NCBI RefSeq assembly: GCF_003086295.3
Contig: NC_092051.1
Coordinates: forward strand, 13,322,810 to 13,386,809
Length of the DNA stretch: 64,000 nt
Direction: 5' to 3'
Source: Arachis hypogaea
Taxonomy: Eukaryota > Streptophyta > Magnoliopsida > Fabales > Fabaceae
The notes under the pieces were generated by a model, which worked only from the letters and a program-made list of their open reading frames with translations, did not search any database and was not told the origin of the DNA. Positions 1 to 12,100 of this stretch are shown here, piece by piece. Made by a program: the position numbers and the translations under genes. The number at the start of each line of letters is the position of its first letter. Position 1 is the stretch's first letter.

Positions 1-1915
1 TTCAAATACTGTTATCTTATTGCTTTATTATCAAATTAAAGCAAGAACAATTGGCGCCGTCTGTGGGGAGCGAGTAAAATAATTTCTACTCCTCTCAGGT
101 TCATAAAATTTGAATTACATTCAAATTTTTGAACCAATTTCAACAATCTTGTTTAAGATTTTATTTAATACATTTTATCAAATTTTAATCTAACGTATCA
201 TAATATTTCACATGTTATAATCAATCCGAGAACAAACTCGCCTTTCAACCAATCCGAAAAAAAAAAAATCCAATTTTCAATCAATCCAAGTACAAACTCA
301 CCTATCAAATTTGCTAACTTTTTCAAAGTTCTTTACTTACACAAGTAAAATTATATATTTTATTCAACATACTTATGCATTTATATTTTGTGTAACTAAT
401 ATTTATTGATTTATTAGTTATATTCAAACCTCAATATATGTCCTATACAATAATAACATATAACAACTATGTCAATTGCATTTTTATTTCATTATGTATT
501 ATATTCTTATTGCTTAATGATTTCATTTATTCAATTAAATGACGGTAATGATGAATTCAAATCTTAAAATTGGATTCCATCGAAAATTAATTGTATATCA
601 ATTGTATATAACTGTTACACTATTCACTTTATGCTATTAACTTTTATGTTACTGTTTGTTTAATACAAAAAGTTAAGTAAAAACACATGCAAACATTTAA
701 AATTTACTATTATTGCACGAGAAATATCCTTCGTCATACTGTAACTGCTAGAAATATTATACTAAATGTATAATTCAATAAATGTTATCTTATTGCTTTA
801 TTATTAAATTAAAGCATATCCTACAGAACAAAATTCATATATTCACATTTGGCATGTATGACATTCATATATGTCGTCTTCTTCTCTACAATTATCAACT
901 TTCAAGGTATATTTTTTTACTTTGAACTATTTTACTTTTACAATATACATTATTCAATATATGTTGCGACTTTATACCTATTCATTTTCTCAATTTATCT
1001 TATTCATGCCACACCTTCATTATAAATTCTAAATATTCAATAACTAATTGCTTTGAGCGAGAAATTTATCAATAAGTTGTTGTGGGCCGGAAAAATTCCC
1101 AAAACAATTAACCATTATATCTTTGGATCATACAATCGATTCCGTCAATGGATATCTATCTCTAAACTTTTCAGTTCACATACAATTAAATGCTAAAATT
1201 GTTCTTAAGCGGAAAAGTATTCCTCACACAATTATCTTGATTGAATGACTCTTATCACTCAATTATTTTTTGAATAAGTGCCGACATAATAACCCGACTA
1301 AGCTTGGGGGCTCACCATATCATTATTCACTTATCTTTTAACCGAGTTATAAATCATTTTATTTTCTAAGCTTAGCCTGGATCATATGATCGGCAGATAA
1401 AGCTTGGGGGCTATGATCCGTCACCTTATAACTCGGTTTTTATTGTGCATTATAAGTTATAACTTGGCCTTAATTATCATTCATTCTGTAACCGACACTT
1501 TTATTACCAACTTAATGACCATTATTCTGACTTAATGATCAACGGTAATACCATTAACTCTATTCATCAATTCTATGCCTATAAAAGGCACCAATTTCTA
1601 TATACATTATAGATTCTATATACATTCTAAATAAATTCTAGAGACATTATAGATATATTCTATATACATTCTATATTCATAGAATTATTATAATATACAA
1701 CATATATGATAACTTTTATTTTATGTCTTACATTCTATATTCATAGAATTATTCTTATAGCTCTTAAACACTTACTGACTTGAGCGTCGGAGTATCTTTT
1801 GCAGGTACCCACCCCCTTGTTCTCTCCTTGCCGACGTATAACTCATCCCGACGAGAAATTTAAAGATATTCATCGACGGACGAACTATACACCGGCCAAA
1901 CTCAGCAAGAACAGA
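1..1915 (+). mobile_element. LTR-retrotransposon remnant (LTR end, PBS, second LTR)
   Basis: Bases 1-50 look like the 3' end of an LTR, followed at 51-70 by a primer-binding-site-like block starting TGGCGCCGT, as in plant Gypsy elements primed by tRNA-Asp or a similar tRNA. The stretch at 9-44 recurs in diverged form at 781-816. A second LTR-like region ends near 1915: it has a TATA box (CTATAAAAGG, about 1578), a short-direct-repeat A/T-rich leader, and at 1767-1805 the block GACTTGAGCGTCGGAGT, which I recognise as common at the R/U5 boundary of plant Gypsy LTRs. Its last bases (AGCAAGAACA, 1906-1915) match the last bases before the PBS (42-51). No gag-pol reading frame survives between, so this is a deleted or non-autonomous copy. 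The start of the second LTR is not clear; the TG at about 1080 is only a candidate. Confidence 0.5.
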
Positions 1916-3063
1916 TATCATTTAATTTTAATGAATCACAAAATATTTTATATCCTAAAAAAATTTATGACCATTAGAATTACACAATATCATTTCATCA
2001 AGTATATAGTGACAAAATTAAAGTGACGCTAATTTGTCTAATAATGGATGAAAAGGAGATACTAGGTCATTTAAAATGTGAGGAGTAATTTAATAAAAAA
2101 AAAAGAACGAGAAATTAATGTAGTATAATTTTTTAAATTTCGATGAAATTTAGGTGTAATTAAAATCTCGTGGACTTTTTCGATATAAATAATAATTAAT
2201 TTCAAGCACTACTTTATTATTTTTTAATTAAGTGATGAGAATGATAAGTTCATTATGCTTGTGGGTCAACTGTGATTAAATTTAGCGGTAAGGTAGTGGG
2301 GTAAGAAAAATAAATAATGGAATCATGAAAAACTAAGCAATCATGAATTATATGTAACAATTTTACTATATCATTAAAATTTTCAGCTCATGACCCAGCA
2401 ATAATGGAGATGTCACTAATAATAACTAAACTTAGCTGTCCATTTGTGATTTCTCTTCTCTATTTTAAATTAAACTAATTTGTTTTTTTTTTATTATTAT
2501 TATTACCAACACTAACTAGTTGTTAGGTAGTGATAGGAGGGATTTATGATGATCAAGTAGGTCGTTTTGTGTGTTTGATACGATGCTAATGTGTAGGTTT
2601 TGTTTAATCAAAGCAGGTAGTAACAGACCCGGAAACAAAAAAAGAAATTAAAATATTCACTGGTACACTAAGATATATATACTACTTTCAAATTATTGTC
2701 TCATGATGGATAATAATAGTGGATCCTTCAACAATTACGTTACTCATAAAAATTAAACAAAAAAGAAAATAATTTTTTCAGAGAATAGACCCAACTAAGA
2801 AAGAAACATTAGGTTTCAGTGTTTCGTATAGTGAATTAGCAATTAGACATGCAACCGTTGTATTATTGTATTACTAGCTAATGGCGAATAAATAAACGGA
2901 AATGACATGTATGTATGTATATATAACTTGTCAAGAAATAAGGCGAGTAGCGAGACAACAAAAATTGACAAAAGAAGATTAGTGTGATTCAATTTAATGA
3001 TATATAAAAGACAACAAATAAAAATTTTATTATAAAATATAATATATAAAATATGTGATAATT
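1916..3063. other. AT-rich intergenic sequence
   Basis: I see no gene, RNA or intact repeat here. The sequence is AT-rich with short homopolymer runs. Its right end (3048-3063) is the left copy of the target duplication of the adjacent LINE. Confidence 0.5.
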
Positions 3064-3110
3064 ATTATTACCATTCTAAACATATTATTACCAAAAGAAA
3101 TAGAGAGAAT

Positions 3111-5399
3111 ATGAGAGAGAGAGAGCGAGAGTATGGGGAAAACACAGTGAGGGGTAGGTCTAAGGATCATGATAAAGATTTCAGGGTTTGGAATAGAGAA
3201 GAGTATCGACAGTTGGAATCTGAATCTTTCTCCATCTCCATCTTTGTGGATAATCTCCCGGAAGATATATCAAAAAGAGAGTTATTTCAGTTGTTCAACT
3301 GGACTGGGCGCATCAATGATATTTACCTGTCCCGAAAGTGGAAAAATGGAGACATTTATATGTTTGCCTTCATCCGGTACACGACGAAAGGAGGGGCGTT
3401 GAAAGCTATAGCGAAAATGAATCGCCTGAGGCTGAGAAGTAAGATTATCTTTGTAGGCGAGGCGAAGTACAGAAGAATGTCGGGACCAATGAATGGTGAC
3501 AAGGGATGACGGGAAGATCGTACACCAGACCCGTCGGCACAGCAACCACGTCGGATCATATGTGATGAAGACTCCTTGCTAACTGAGAAAGAGGGACGGA
3601 CGAAGGAAATCGTAAAACCTTGCCATGGGACTGGCGAGACTAAGATGCTGGAAGCTGCCGTGGTGCCAGAAAATATTGGATGCTTACAAAGAAGCCTTAT
3701 AGGGATTACGATGAAGCCGATCAATCTTAACTCCTTGAGGGATATAATAGCTAAGAATATGCCTTCTGTAGTCCAAGTTCGGGAAATAGGAGCTTTTAAA
3801 GTTCTCTTGACCTTTGATAGTGTTCTGAATGCAGACGAAGCTTACACTTTTAAGTTGAATTATCTCCTGCAAACTTTTCACAAGGTGAGAAGGTGGAACG
3901 AGTCAGAGCGTAGTGATACCAGAAGGGTGTGGCTCGAGTGTTATGGAATCCCGTTGCATGCATGGTCAGTCGACACTTTTAATTTGATAGGAGGTCAATG
4001 GGGAACAGTAGTAAGCTGTGCAAAAGAGACAGAATCGTGCAGTTCCTTCACTGTAGGTTGTGTATTGGTTGATACGGGTGTTATGGAAGTGATTCAGGAG
4101 AGGATCCATGTCTTTGTTGGTTCCGGGGGATTTGACGTCTTGGTGAAAGAGAATGGGCATGGAATGGGGGGCATGGAGGGCAGTGAGTGCTTTTTGGATA
4201 GTGGGTCCAAAACCAGTGGGATTTTGAATAGTAGCATAGCAAGTACGAGTACCGAGGGAGATAAGTGGCAGAAAAGGCGGCTGAATTCATCAAAGGGAGT
4301 CGAGCAAGATGAAGTTTCGCTAATGGCGGTGAACCTGGAGGGGCAGACGAGGAGGGCAGATTAGTAATTTCTGCTGATATTTTAAATGAGTGGGTTAAGA
4401 GCAGTGGAAATCAGAATCGTGAAAAATTAGTAACGGCTCCAAATAACAGCGGCATTCAAGGGCTTACTAATTTTGAGTGTGAAAATTGTATCAGTTACGA
4501 AGCAAATTCAGATAGAACTGTGACTGGTGATTTTTGTACGTTGCACTATGGGCTGAAAGGAATCTCATCTAATCACAAGGAAAAAATAAAAAAAGTGGGA
4601 TGCACTAAGCATTGGGCCAGACATTGCTCTATGGGAAAGGAAAAAACAAAAAAAGGGGGCTGCACTAAGCATTGGGCCAGACACAGCTCTATGGGAGAGG
4701 AAGGAGGCTCTACCGGTTTGGGCCTCATCCCTTCAGCCATTGGGCTCGAACCGGGTCAGGGAAAGTGTGCCAGGCAATGCTCCAAGGCGCTCCTGAACGC
4801 GCAGCAGGATCCTTCGGGGACACCTTGCGGTGCCTTGAGGGGGAGCGCGACACCATCTTCGAGGATGCTAACGGGGAGAGACGGATGGCCTCGAATCCAG
4901 GGAGAAGACTGGGCCGCGATGACAATGACTGGGCACGGACCGGAGGCAGAGATCGTGCAGGCCATGACGGGGTGGCTGGTCCTGAGATTGACGAAGCCGC
5001 ACCTCCACCCAAAGAACCGGTTGAGAAGGAGGGTCTTGAAGCTGCGTTGAGGATAGTGGAATCTGAGGCGGATGGAGACGACCACGCTGCTGTGGAAGAG
5101 GGAGAGGTTAGCGTGGCTGATGGAGATGCTGGAGTACGGGACGCAGACGGAAACCAGAGTGAACAGGGGATACGGATACCCAGTGCGTGGAGGAACAATT
5201 GTCGGAAAATAAAAAGACCTTGGAGCTGGCTTTGGAATCAGGGGCGGTGTTGTGCAACGAGGAAGATGACATCATGGCAATCCTTCAGGCTCAAAATGAA
5301 GAAATAGTACAAAAGAAGAAATTGAAGAAACAAAAGGCGAAGCTGCGGTGATGCAGACCTAAAATTAAAAGTCAGGTGTGTAAAATTAGTTCTAAATGA
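3111..5399 (+). pseudogene. LINE-A ORF1 (RRM plus DUF4283-like), broken
   Basis: ORF1 encodes the RNA-binding (nucleoprotein) partner of the LINE. The first block (3111-3509) shows an RRM: RNP2-like SIFVDNLP and RNP1-like MFAFIRY. A TGA at 3507-3509 breaks the frame, which resumes in the same phase at 3576-4364. This second block (motifs RVWLECYGIPLHAWSVDTF and GGQWG) resembles the DUF4283 region of plant L1 ORF1 proteins. Downstream the frame shifts among short open stretches, with a G/E/D-rich hydrophilic linker at 4672-5307. The C-terminal block around 5255-5348 (EDDIMAILQAQNEE) is conserved in copy 2. The natural stop is TGA at 5397-5399, overlapping the ORF2 ATG. An earlier TGA at 5349 truncates this copy. 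No zinc knuckle is evident. Confidence 0.8.
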
Positions 5400-8300
5400 C
5401 TTTCTGTTCTTGAAATGTTAGGGGATTACGTGGTGATGGGAAGTTGAGAATGGTGAAGGATTTAAAATATAAACATAACATGAGCTAGGTAGGCTTGGTT
5501 GAGACTAATAGACAGATTGTGACAAGGTTTGACGTGGAAAGGATTTGGGGGTGTACTGGGGCAGGGTAGGAATATGTAGGGTCAGACGGTGCATCCAGGG
5601 GGCTTTTGATGATTTGGGATGACACATTTTTTAAGATGAATAACTGCTATAAGGGGGAAAGGTGGTTATGTGTTGAAGGTGTTTTGCTAAAGAATAGTTT
5701 CAACTGTGCTTTTTTCTTGATTTATGGTGCACATAGTAGAGAAGAGAAGAGACAGGTGTGGGAGGAGCTGAGTTACATTGGTGGGTTATGTCAAGTTTCT
5801 TGCTGCTTTATGGGGGATTTTAATGAGATATTGAATGTCGAGGAATGGAGAGGGACTGTTAACTTACCTGTGTCAGCGGAGGACTTCAAGTCGTGGATTC
5901 AGGATATGCACCTAGTGGACTTGCCGCTTACAGATCGCAAGTTCACGTGATTTTGAGGTCGTTCTTGCAGTCGACTAGACAGAGCTTTGGTGAGTGTGGA
6001 ATGGTTAGAAGAGTTCTCTGAGACTCGGTTAAGAGGGGGTCCAAGGGGCTTGTCAGATCACTGCCCTATTATTGTGGAAGAGCAGCAGATGAAGGGAGGT
6101 CCCAGGCCTTTTCGAAGCCTTGACGTGTGGTTCACACATGATGACTTTCTCTGGATGGTTAAGGAGGAATGGAGGGGTCTAGGGAAACTGCAGTTCACAG
6201 ATAAATTGAAGGCGTTAGCGGGTCCTTTGAGAAATTGGCACAAGAACAACTTTGGTGAGATGGACAAGAAGATCTTGAAGTTTAAGGAAGAGATCAAGAA
6301 TATTGATGACCTGGCAAGCACTGGAGTGTATGATGCAACTACGGAGGCTAGAAGGAAGGCGTTAGTTACCTGCTGTGAGAGATGGTATGTGAGGAAAGAA
6401 ATTCACTGGAAGCAAATGTTTCGATCTCGGCAAGCAAAGAAAATGGATAGAAACACAAGATACTTCCACAATATAGCATCGGCAAGAAGGCGGAATAATC
6501 GGATTGATGCTTTGGTAGTCAATGGAAGACTGGTTAGGAACCAAGTTAGGATAAAAATAGCTATAAGAGAGTTTTATAAAGATCTGTATCATCAGGAGAG
6601 TTCTCCATTGCTGGGATTCAGGGATGGTCTGGTGGCTAAGATAGATGAGGAAGAGTCTGTGTTCCTGGAGGTGATGCCATCAGTTGAGGAAATCAAGCAG
6701 GCAGTGTGGGATTGTGAGTCTTCGAAGGCACCAGGGTGTGATGGGTTCAACATGAATTTCATTAAGCGGTGCTGGGAGGAGATTGGGACGGAATTTACGG
6801 GAGCTGTTATGGGGTTCTTTCAAACATCCAAGCTACCTGCGGACTCCAACATTACGTGGGTGGCACTGGCTCCTAAGTTCACTGGTGCGAAAGAAATCAA
6901 AGATCTCAGACCTATCAGTATGGTTGGGTGTGTATATAAGGTCATTTCGAAAGTGCTTGTCAGGAGGATGAGAGCAGTGATGCCTGGGCTAGTAGGAGAG
7001 ACTCATAGCGCCTTTGTGCAGGGTAGGAAAATTCATGATGGAGCTCTCATAGCATGTGAAATGGTGCACTGGCTTAAAAGGAGAAAGGAGGAGGCAGCCA
7101 TAATCAAGTTAGACTTCCAAAAGACATATGACAGAGTGAAGTGGAGCTTTGTGGATATTGTGCTGGAGAAGATGGGGTTTGGGCGCAGGTGGAGGGCTTG
7201 GGTTATAGAGTGTGTGACCACAGCTTCGATGTCGGTTTCGATTAATGAATCGCCGTCTAAACTGTTTAAAATGGAAAGCGGCTTGAGACAAGGTGACCCG
7301 CTTTCTCCTTTCTTGTTTGTGCTGGTTGTCGATGTACTGCATAGGATGATTGGTGAGGCGGTCAGGAACGGGCGTATTTCTCCTTTGCTGGTTGGTCGAG
7401 ACAGTGTGGAGCTTTCACACCTTCAGTTTGCTGATGATACCATTCTGTTCTGCCCACCAGAAGCTGAGACTATGCAGAATTACAAGCGGCTGCTGCGATG
7501 GTTTGAGTTGATGTCAGGGCTTAGTATCAACTTCGATAAATCCAGCTTGATTCCAATCAACTGTAAAGAGCAGTGGGTGCGTCGTATGTGTAGTTTGTGG
7601 GGTTGCAAGGAAGGTACGCTCCCTGTTAAATACCTCGGAGTTCCCTTAGGAGCTAATCCGAGGTTGGTTAAGACTTGGAAGCCGATAATCGATAAGGTGG
7701 AAGAGAAACTAAGCCTTTGGAAAGCTAAGGTGCTAAATAAAGCAGGTAAGCTGGTGCTTATAAAATCAGTCTTGAATAGCTTGTCAGTGTATTATCTGAG
7801 CTTATACAAGATGCCGAAGGCAGTTGCTAAGAAGCTAATTTTCCTATAGAGAAGATTTCTGTGGAGTAAGGAGGATGGGAGACAGGGAATGGCGTTGGTG
7901 AAATGGGAGTTGGTACAGGCCCCGAAGAAATTCGGTGGGCTGGGAGTAGGGGATGCTATGATTCGGAACTCAGCACTGTTGTTTAAGTGGTGGTGGCGTT
8001 TTGCTAAAGAAGAGTGCCCATTGTGGAAGAAGGTGGTCTGCTCCTGTAATAACTTGAGGCCGAATGAGTTATTATCTTCTCAAGTGCTGCCTACTTGAGG
8101 AGGCCCATGGAAGGATATTTGCCATATAGAATTCTAGGAGCAACATCTGCGGGATAAGATGATAACAGGTCTGGCAATGGAGATTGGGGATGGACGAAAG
8201 ACCCGATTTTGGGAGGATGTTTGGTTGCAGTGTGGTTCCTTGAAAGATCGATTCCCTAGGCTCTTCTCTGTTTCAAACCAATGTGGGGCGGTGATTGGTG

Positions 8301-9006
8301 AGTGTGGGTTTTGGGATGTGCTAGAGTGGGTTTGGAACTTCCAATGGAGGAGGGAGCTCTTTCAATGGGAGTTAGACCTTCTGAGTCAGTTACATGAGGC
8401 TTTGAGACTTGTGAGACTAGCGAATAATAGGGAGGATAGAGTTGTGTGAAAATATGATAAACTTGGTATTTTTTTGACTAACTCTTTTGTGCAGGTGCTA
8501 CAAGAAGGAATGCTATCGGAGGAGGTAACCAGTTAAGCTTCACAAAGACCATCCGGAAAGGTTTGGTTCCACCAAGGGTGGAGCTGTTTGCTTGGTTCGT
8601 CCTGGTAGGCAGGGTGAACACCAAAGAACGCCTAAGTCGAATCGGGATTATTAGCCAAGATGATAAGAGTTGTGTTTTATGTAATAAGGATGTTGAGCAG
8701 GTCCATCACTTGTTTCTTGGATGTGATTTTGCTTGGCAGGTGTGGAGTGCATGGTTATCTATGGCTGGCCGGCTATGGGCTGTCCCGGGGTTAATGAAGG
8801 ACCATTTCTTGAGTTGGACAGATGAGCCGCGAAGGAAAGAAGATCGAAAGCAGCGATTAAGGTGTTTCTGTGCGATCATTTGGCATATTTGGATGGAGCG
8901 AAATAGGAGGATATTTCAGAATCAAAAGAAAGGCGTAGAAGATATCATCACATTGACCATCCTTAGCTGCGACAAGTGGAGAGGTATGCATCCCTAGGGT
9001 TGTTGA
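5396..9006 (+). pseudogene. LINE-A ORF2 (endonuclease, reverse transcriptase, zf-RVT), broken
   Basis: ORF2 is the LINE polyprotein that nicks the target and copies the RNA. The frame starts at ATG 5396 and keeps one phase to about 8560. The endonuclease shows NVRGLRG near its N-terminus, GDFNEI (about 5813) and LSDHCPI (about 6050). The reverse transcriptase shows KAPGCDGFNMNFIK, LDFQKTYDRVKW, GLRQGDPLSPFLF and the catalytic LQFADDTILF (about 7422-7451), so the FADD box is intact. Stops within the frame fall at 5411, 5486, 5567, 5948, 5954, 7847, 8096 and 8447; most are TGG or CAG/CGA codons changed by one transition when compared with copy 2. A frameshift near 8500 precedes the zf-RVT region (8563-8997), which carries a C..C...H...C pattern (VLCNKDVEQVHHLFLGCDF). 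Confidence 0.87.
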
Positions 9007-9149
9007 TGGTTATGCCGGAGATGACGTCATGATGTTATTTCTCTGTTCAAGGAGTTTGTGGGAGTTGCTTGTCTTTTTGTTTGTTTGATACTATTTGCTC
9101 CACTCTAATGTGTTGAGCTCTTTTACTTTAAAAAAAATATGTGATAATT

Positions 9150-12100
9150 TTATTTAAATTAAAATTTTTAATGAGATATTAAAATGATGATCAATAATAC
9201 ACTCAAACTGCAAATATACTCAAATACCTTGCAATATCAAATCAAATAATATATATTTTTAACAGAAATAAACAAAAATAATATACATCTCACCAATACA
9301 AAAAAAATATAAAAATTTAACACAAATTTTCTATAACAAAAACAAAAACAAACAACTTAATATAAAATATAAAATATAAAAATACACAAAAAAATTTAGT
9401 TAACATGTCTTCTGTAGACACATGATAAAACTATATTATTGATAAAATATTTTAATTATTTTTTTGATAAATATAAAATAAATACATTGAAAATTTAAAT
9501 TTTTTATATTTTTAATAAAAGCTTTTAAAATTTATAGTTTTAACATGTGCACTAAGGATATCTAGGAAGCACGGATACTTCGCCGAGTTGCTTTGTTCGC
9601 GTGCTAGACACATTTTGGACATGATATTAATTGACACTCATTTAACATGCGTGTTTGCTGTGTTTAACCATATCTTAATAAAAAATAAAAAAATCTTTGT
9701 CGGACATGTTTGGACACACCTAAATACAATTACGTGTCAGTATATTCAGCTTTATTCTTAATATGTATTCTAGAAATGAGTTTAAAAATAATATATATTA
9801 TTATTTTTTTTGGTGACAATATATATTATTATTTATTAAAATAAAACATATTTTAAATATTTTATATGATTAAAAAAAGATATTAAAAATAATTAAAAAA
9901 TTAATTTATATTTTAATATCAATAAATATCAAAATATTATTATAATTTATCTAAAAAATCTTCATATTTTATATATATACCGTATATTCGTATTTTATAA
10001 GATTTTAAAATTCGTATATTTATATGTCCCATATCGTATCCCGTATCTATATTCGTACATCATAAAAAAAATACTAAATCTTATCCAAAATAATTATGCA
10101 CACATTAAAAGATCAAAAATTTTAAACAAGTGTTAATTAACTAAGATACCTTTGATTAGTATTTTTATTTTTTATTTTTATTTTTAATATTTTTTATTTT
10201 TTAAATTTTATAAAAAATAATTAAAATTAATAAAATTTTATTTTTTATTTTTATTTCTTATTTTTATTTTTTTAATAAAATTTAAAAAACAAAAAATATT
10301 GAAAATAAAAAGTAGATTTAAGATATGGATAAAAAGAGAGGAAGAAAAATAGTTTTGACCGAGGGCGTAGATATGGGATGAGTGGCGTGGACTAATGACG
10401 CTGGTCAATTCTTTGGATCTGGGACCGATAAGACGATGACGTTTGGCAAAAAGACAAATCAAGATTTTCTTATCATTCTCTGTAATTTTGTCCCTTCCTT
10501 CCTTTATTTAGGTAAGCTATTTTTGGCCCTTCCTTGAGCAACCCAAACGTATCCGAGAAGTAACCTCCACCCAAATTAAAATACTCTGCAATCTTTATGC
10601 AATCAACATAATTAAATTTGAATGAATCGGCTTCTAGATGATTATATATTATATGGAGTCAATGAGACATGAGAAATAGTATTGTTAGTGAATAGTGAGT
10701 GACTCCATATGTATCCTAACTTATGAATCATCATTCGTCATTCCATCCTAACGGCACGGCCCATATCCTATGCAAAGATGCCCTTTTCGTCTTATTCTTC
10801 CCTCCACCATACTTTCAGCCTCCGAAAATAATTATATTTTTATTTATTAAATATGTAAAATTATAGAAAATATGATATTAGGTCAGTATTTTGCACTTTA
10901 ACTATAAGGTTTTAGCTTCGAATCCGATAAATAGAAATTTTTTTTTCTTTATTCATAAAAAATGTATAGAAAGTTAATTTTTATATTAGTCAATTATCTT
11001 TTTAGTGTTAAAATTAATTTTTTTACTCATTACTTTTAGATGATTTAGTATTTAAGATTTATAATTTATGATTTATATTTTAGGATTTAAGGTAGCTAGC
11101 GAAAACAATGATAATAATGACAGTGAGAATAGATGATCAGTGATAAAAAATAAAATTATAGTGGTGTTATAATTGGTATTAAGAAGAAGAAGAAAAAGAG
11201 AAATAATATTTATATTATTTTGTTGTATATTTTTTATAATATAAAAGATAAATTTTTTTCTTTCACTTCTTATAGTTACATTAAATACCAAAAGTAAAAG
11301 GTATACAAGAGAGATGTATGTAAAATTAGTACATGCAACATTCCTCGAAGTAAAATTGAAAAAGAAGGGAGTTGTGAATATAAAATTAAAAATACATTTT
11401 TAAAAGAAAATTGTTGAAATTGGCTGATATTTGCATATAGAATGGTGTTTCTCTAGTAGTAGGATTGTATATAACAAAATTAATAAGAATACATGCTGTT
11501 TATTTGCTTGCAGCACTACAAAACAAAAAAATGAATGTACGAATGATTTCTCTTCCAGTAAATTGATTTATTAAAGGACGGTATAAAATCTCACTGTATA
11601 CAAAATACGTACACCCACTGCATTATATGTGGTGGGTGAAATTAGGCACCCCCCCCCCCCCTCCCTCTTCTTCTCATATGCAGAGAGCCCTGCACCATCT
11701 CTGCAGTAGGCTTGTAACCCCTTAATTAAGTTACATTTATTAATTTTGCTTCTGTCATTGTCATTGTCAACTTCACTTCAATATATATGTTTAATAATTT
11801 CACTCTTAATTCAATAAAATTTTGTTATAATTTATAATTGTGTGTTGATTGGAAACAGTATCTCCTAAGTTAAAAATATGTAACATAAATACTTATTATA
11901 ATTTTTAAAGATCAATTCTTATTGGTAGAATTAAATTTGTACATAATTTACATTGAAAGAAATACCTTATGATTAATATAATAGGATATTTATTGAGTGA
12001 TGAATGTACCTATATTTTTTCATTCACTAGAAAAGAAATGTGTAACATGTCATAAATAATGTATATATATAGATAGAGATGAACTAACATAGATATATAC

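Larger units (their letters stand above)
3064..9133 (+). mobile_element. L1-type LINE, family A copy 1 (nearly full length)
   Basis: A non-LTR retrotransposon of about 6.07 kb. It is bounded by a perfect 16-bp direct repeat (AAAATATGTGATAATT at 3048-3063 and 9134-9149), and the right copy follows a short A-run, as expected after target-primed reverse transcription. In order it holds a short 5' leader, ORF1 with an RRM fold and a cysteine-poor RNA-binding region, and ORF2 with endonuclease, reverse transcriptase and a zinc-binding zf-RVT domain. Two further copies of the same family lie at 18741-24000 (+) and 45287-48435 (-). The 5' leader before the first ATG is only about 47 bp, so the copy may be slightly truncated at its 5' end. 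Multiple nonsense changes make it inactive. Confidence 0.9.

Noticed and set aside
4725..5198. 157-codon minus-strand frame
   Set aside because: Antisense of the LINE-A ORF1 linker; Ser/Pro-rich only because the sense strand is Gly/Glu-rich.
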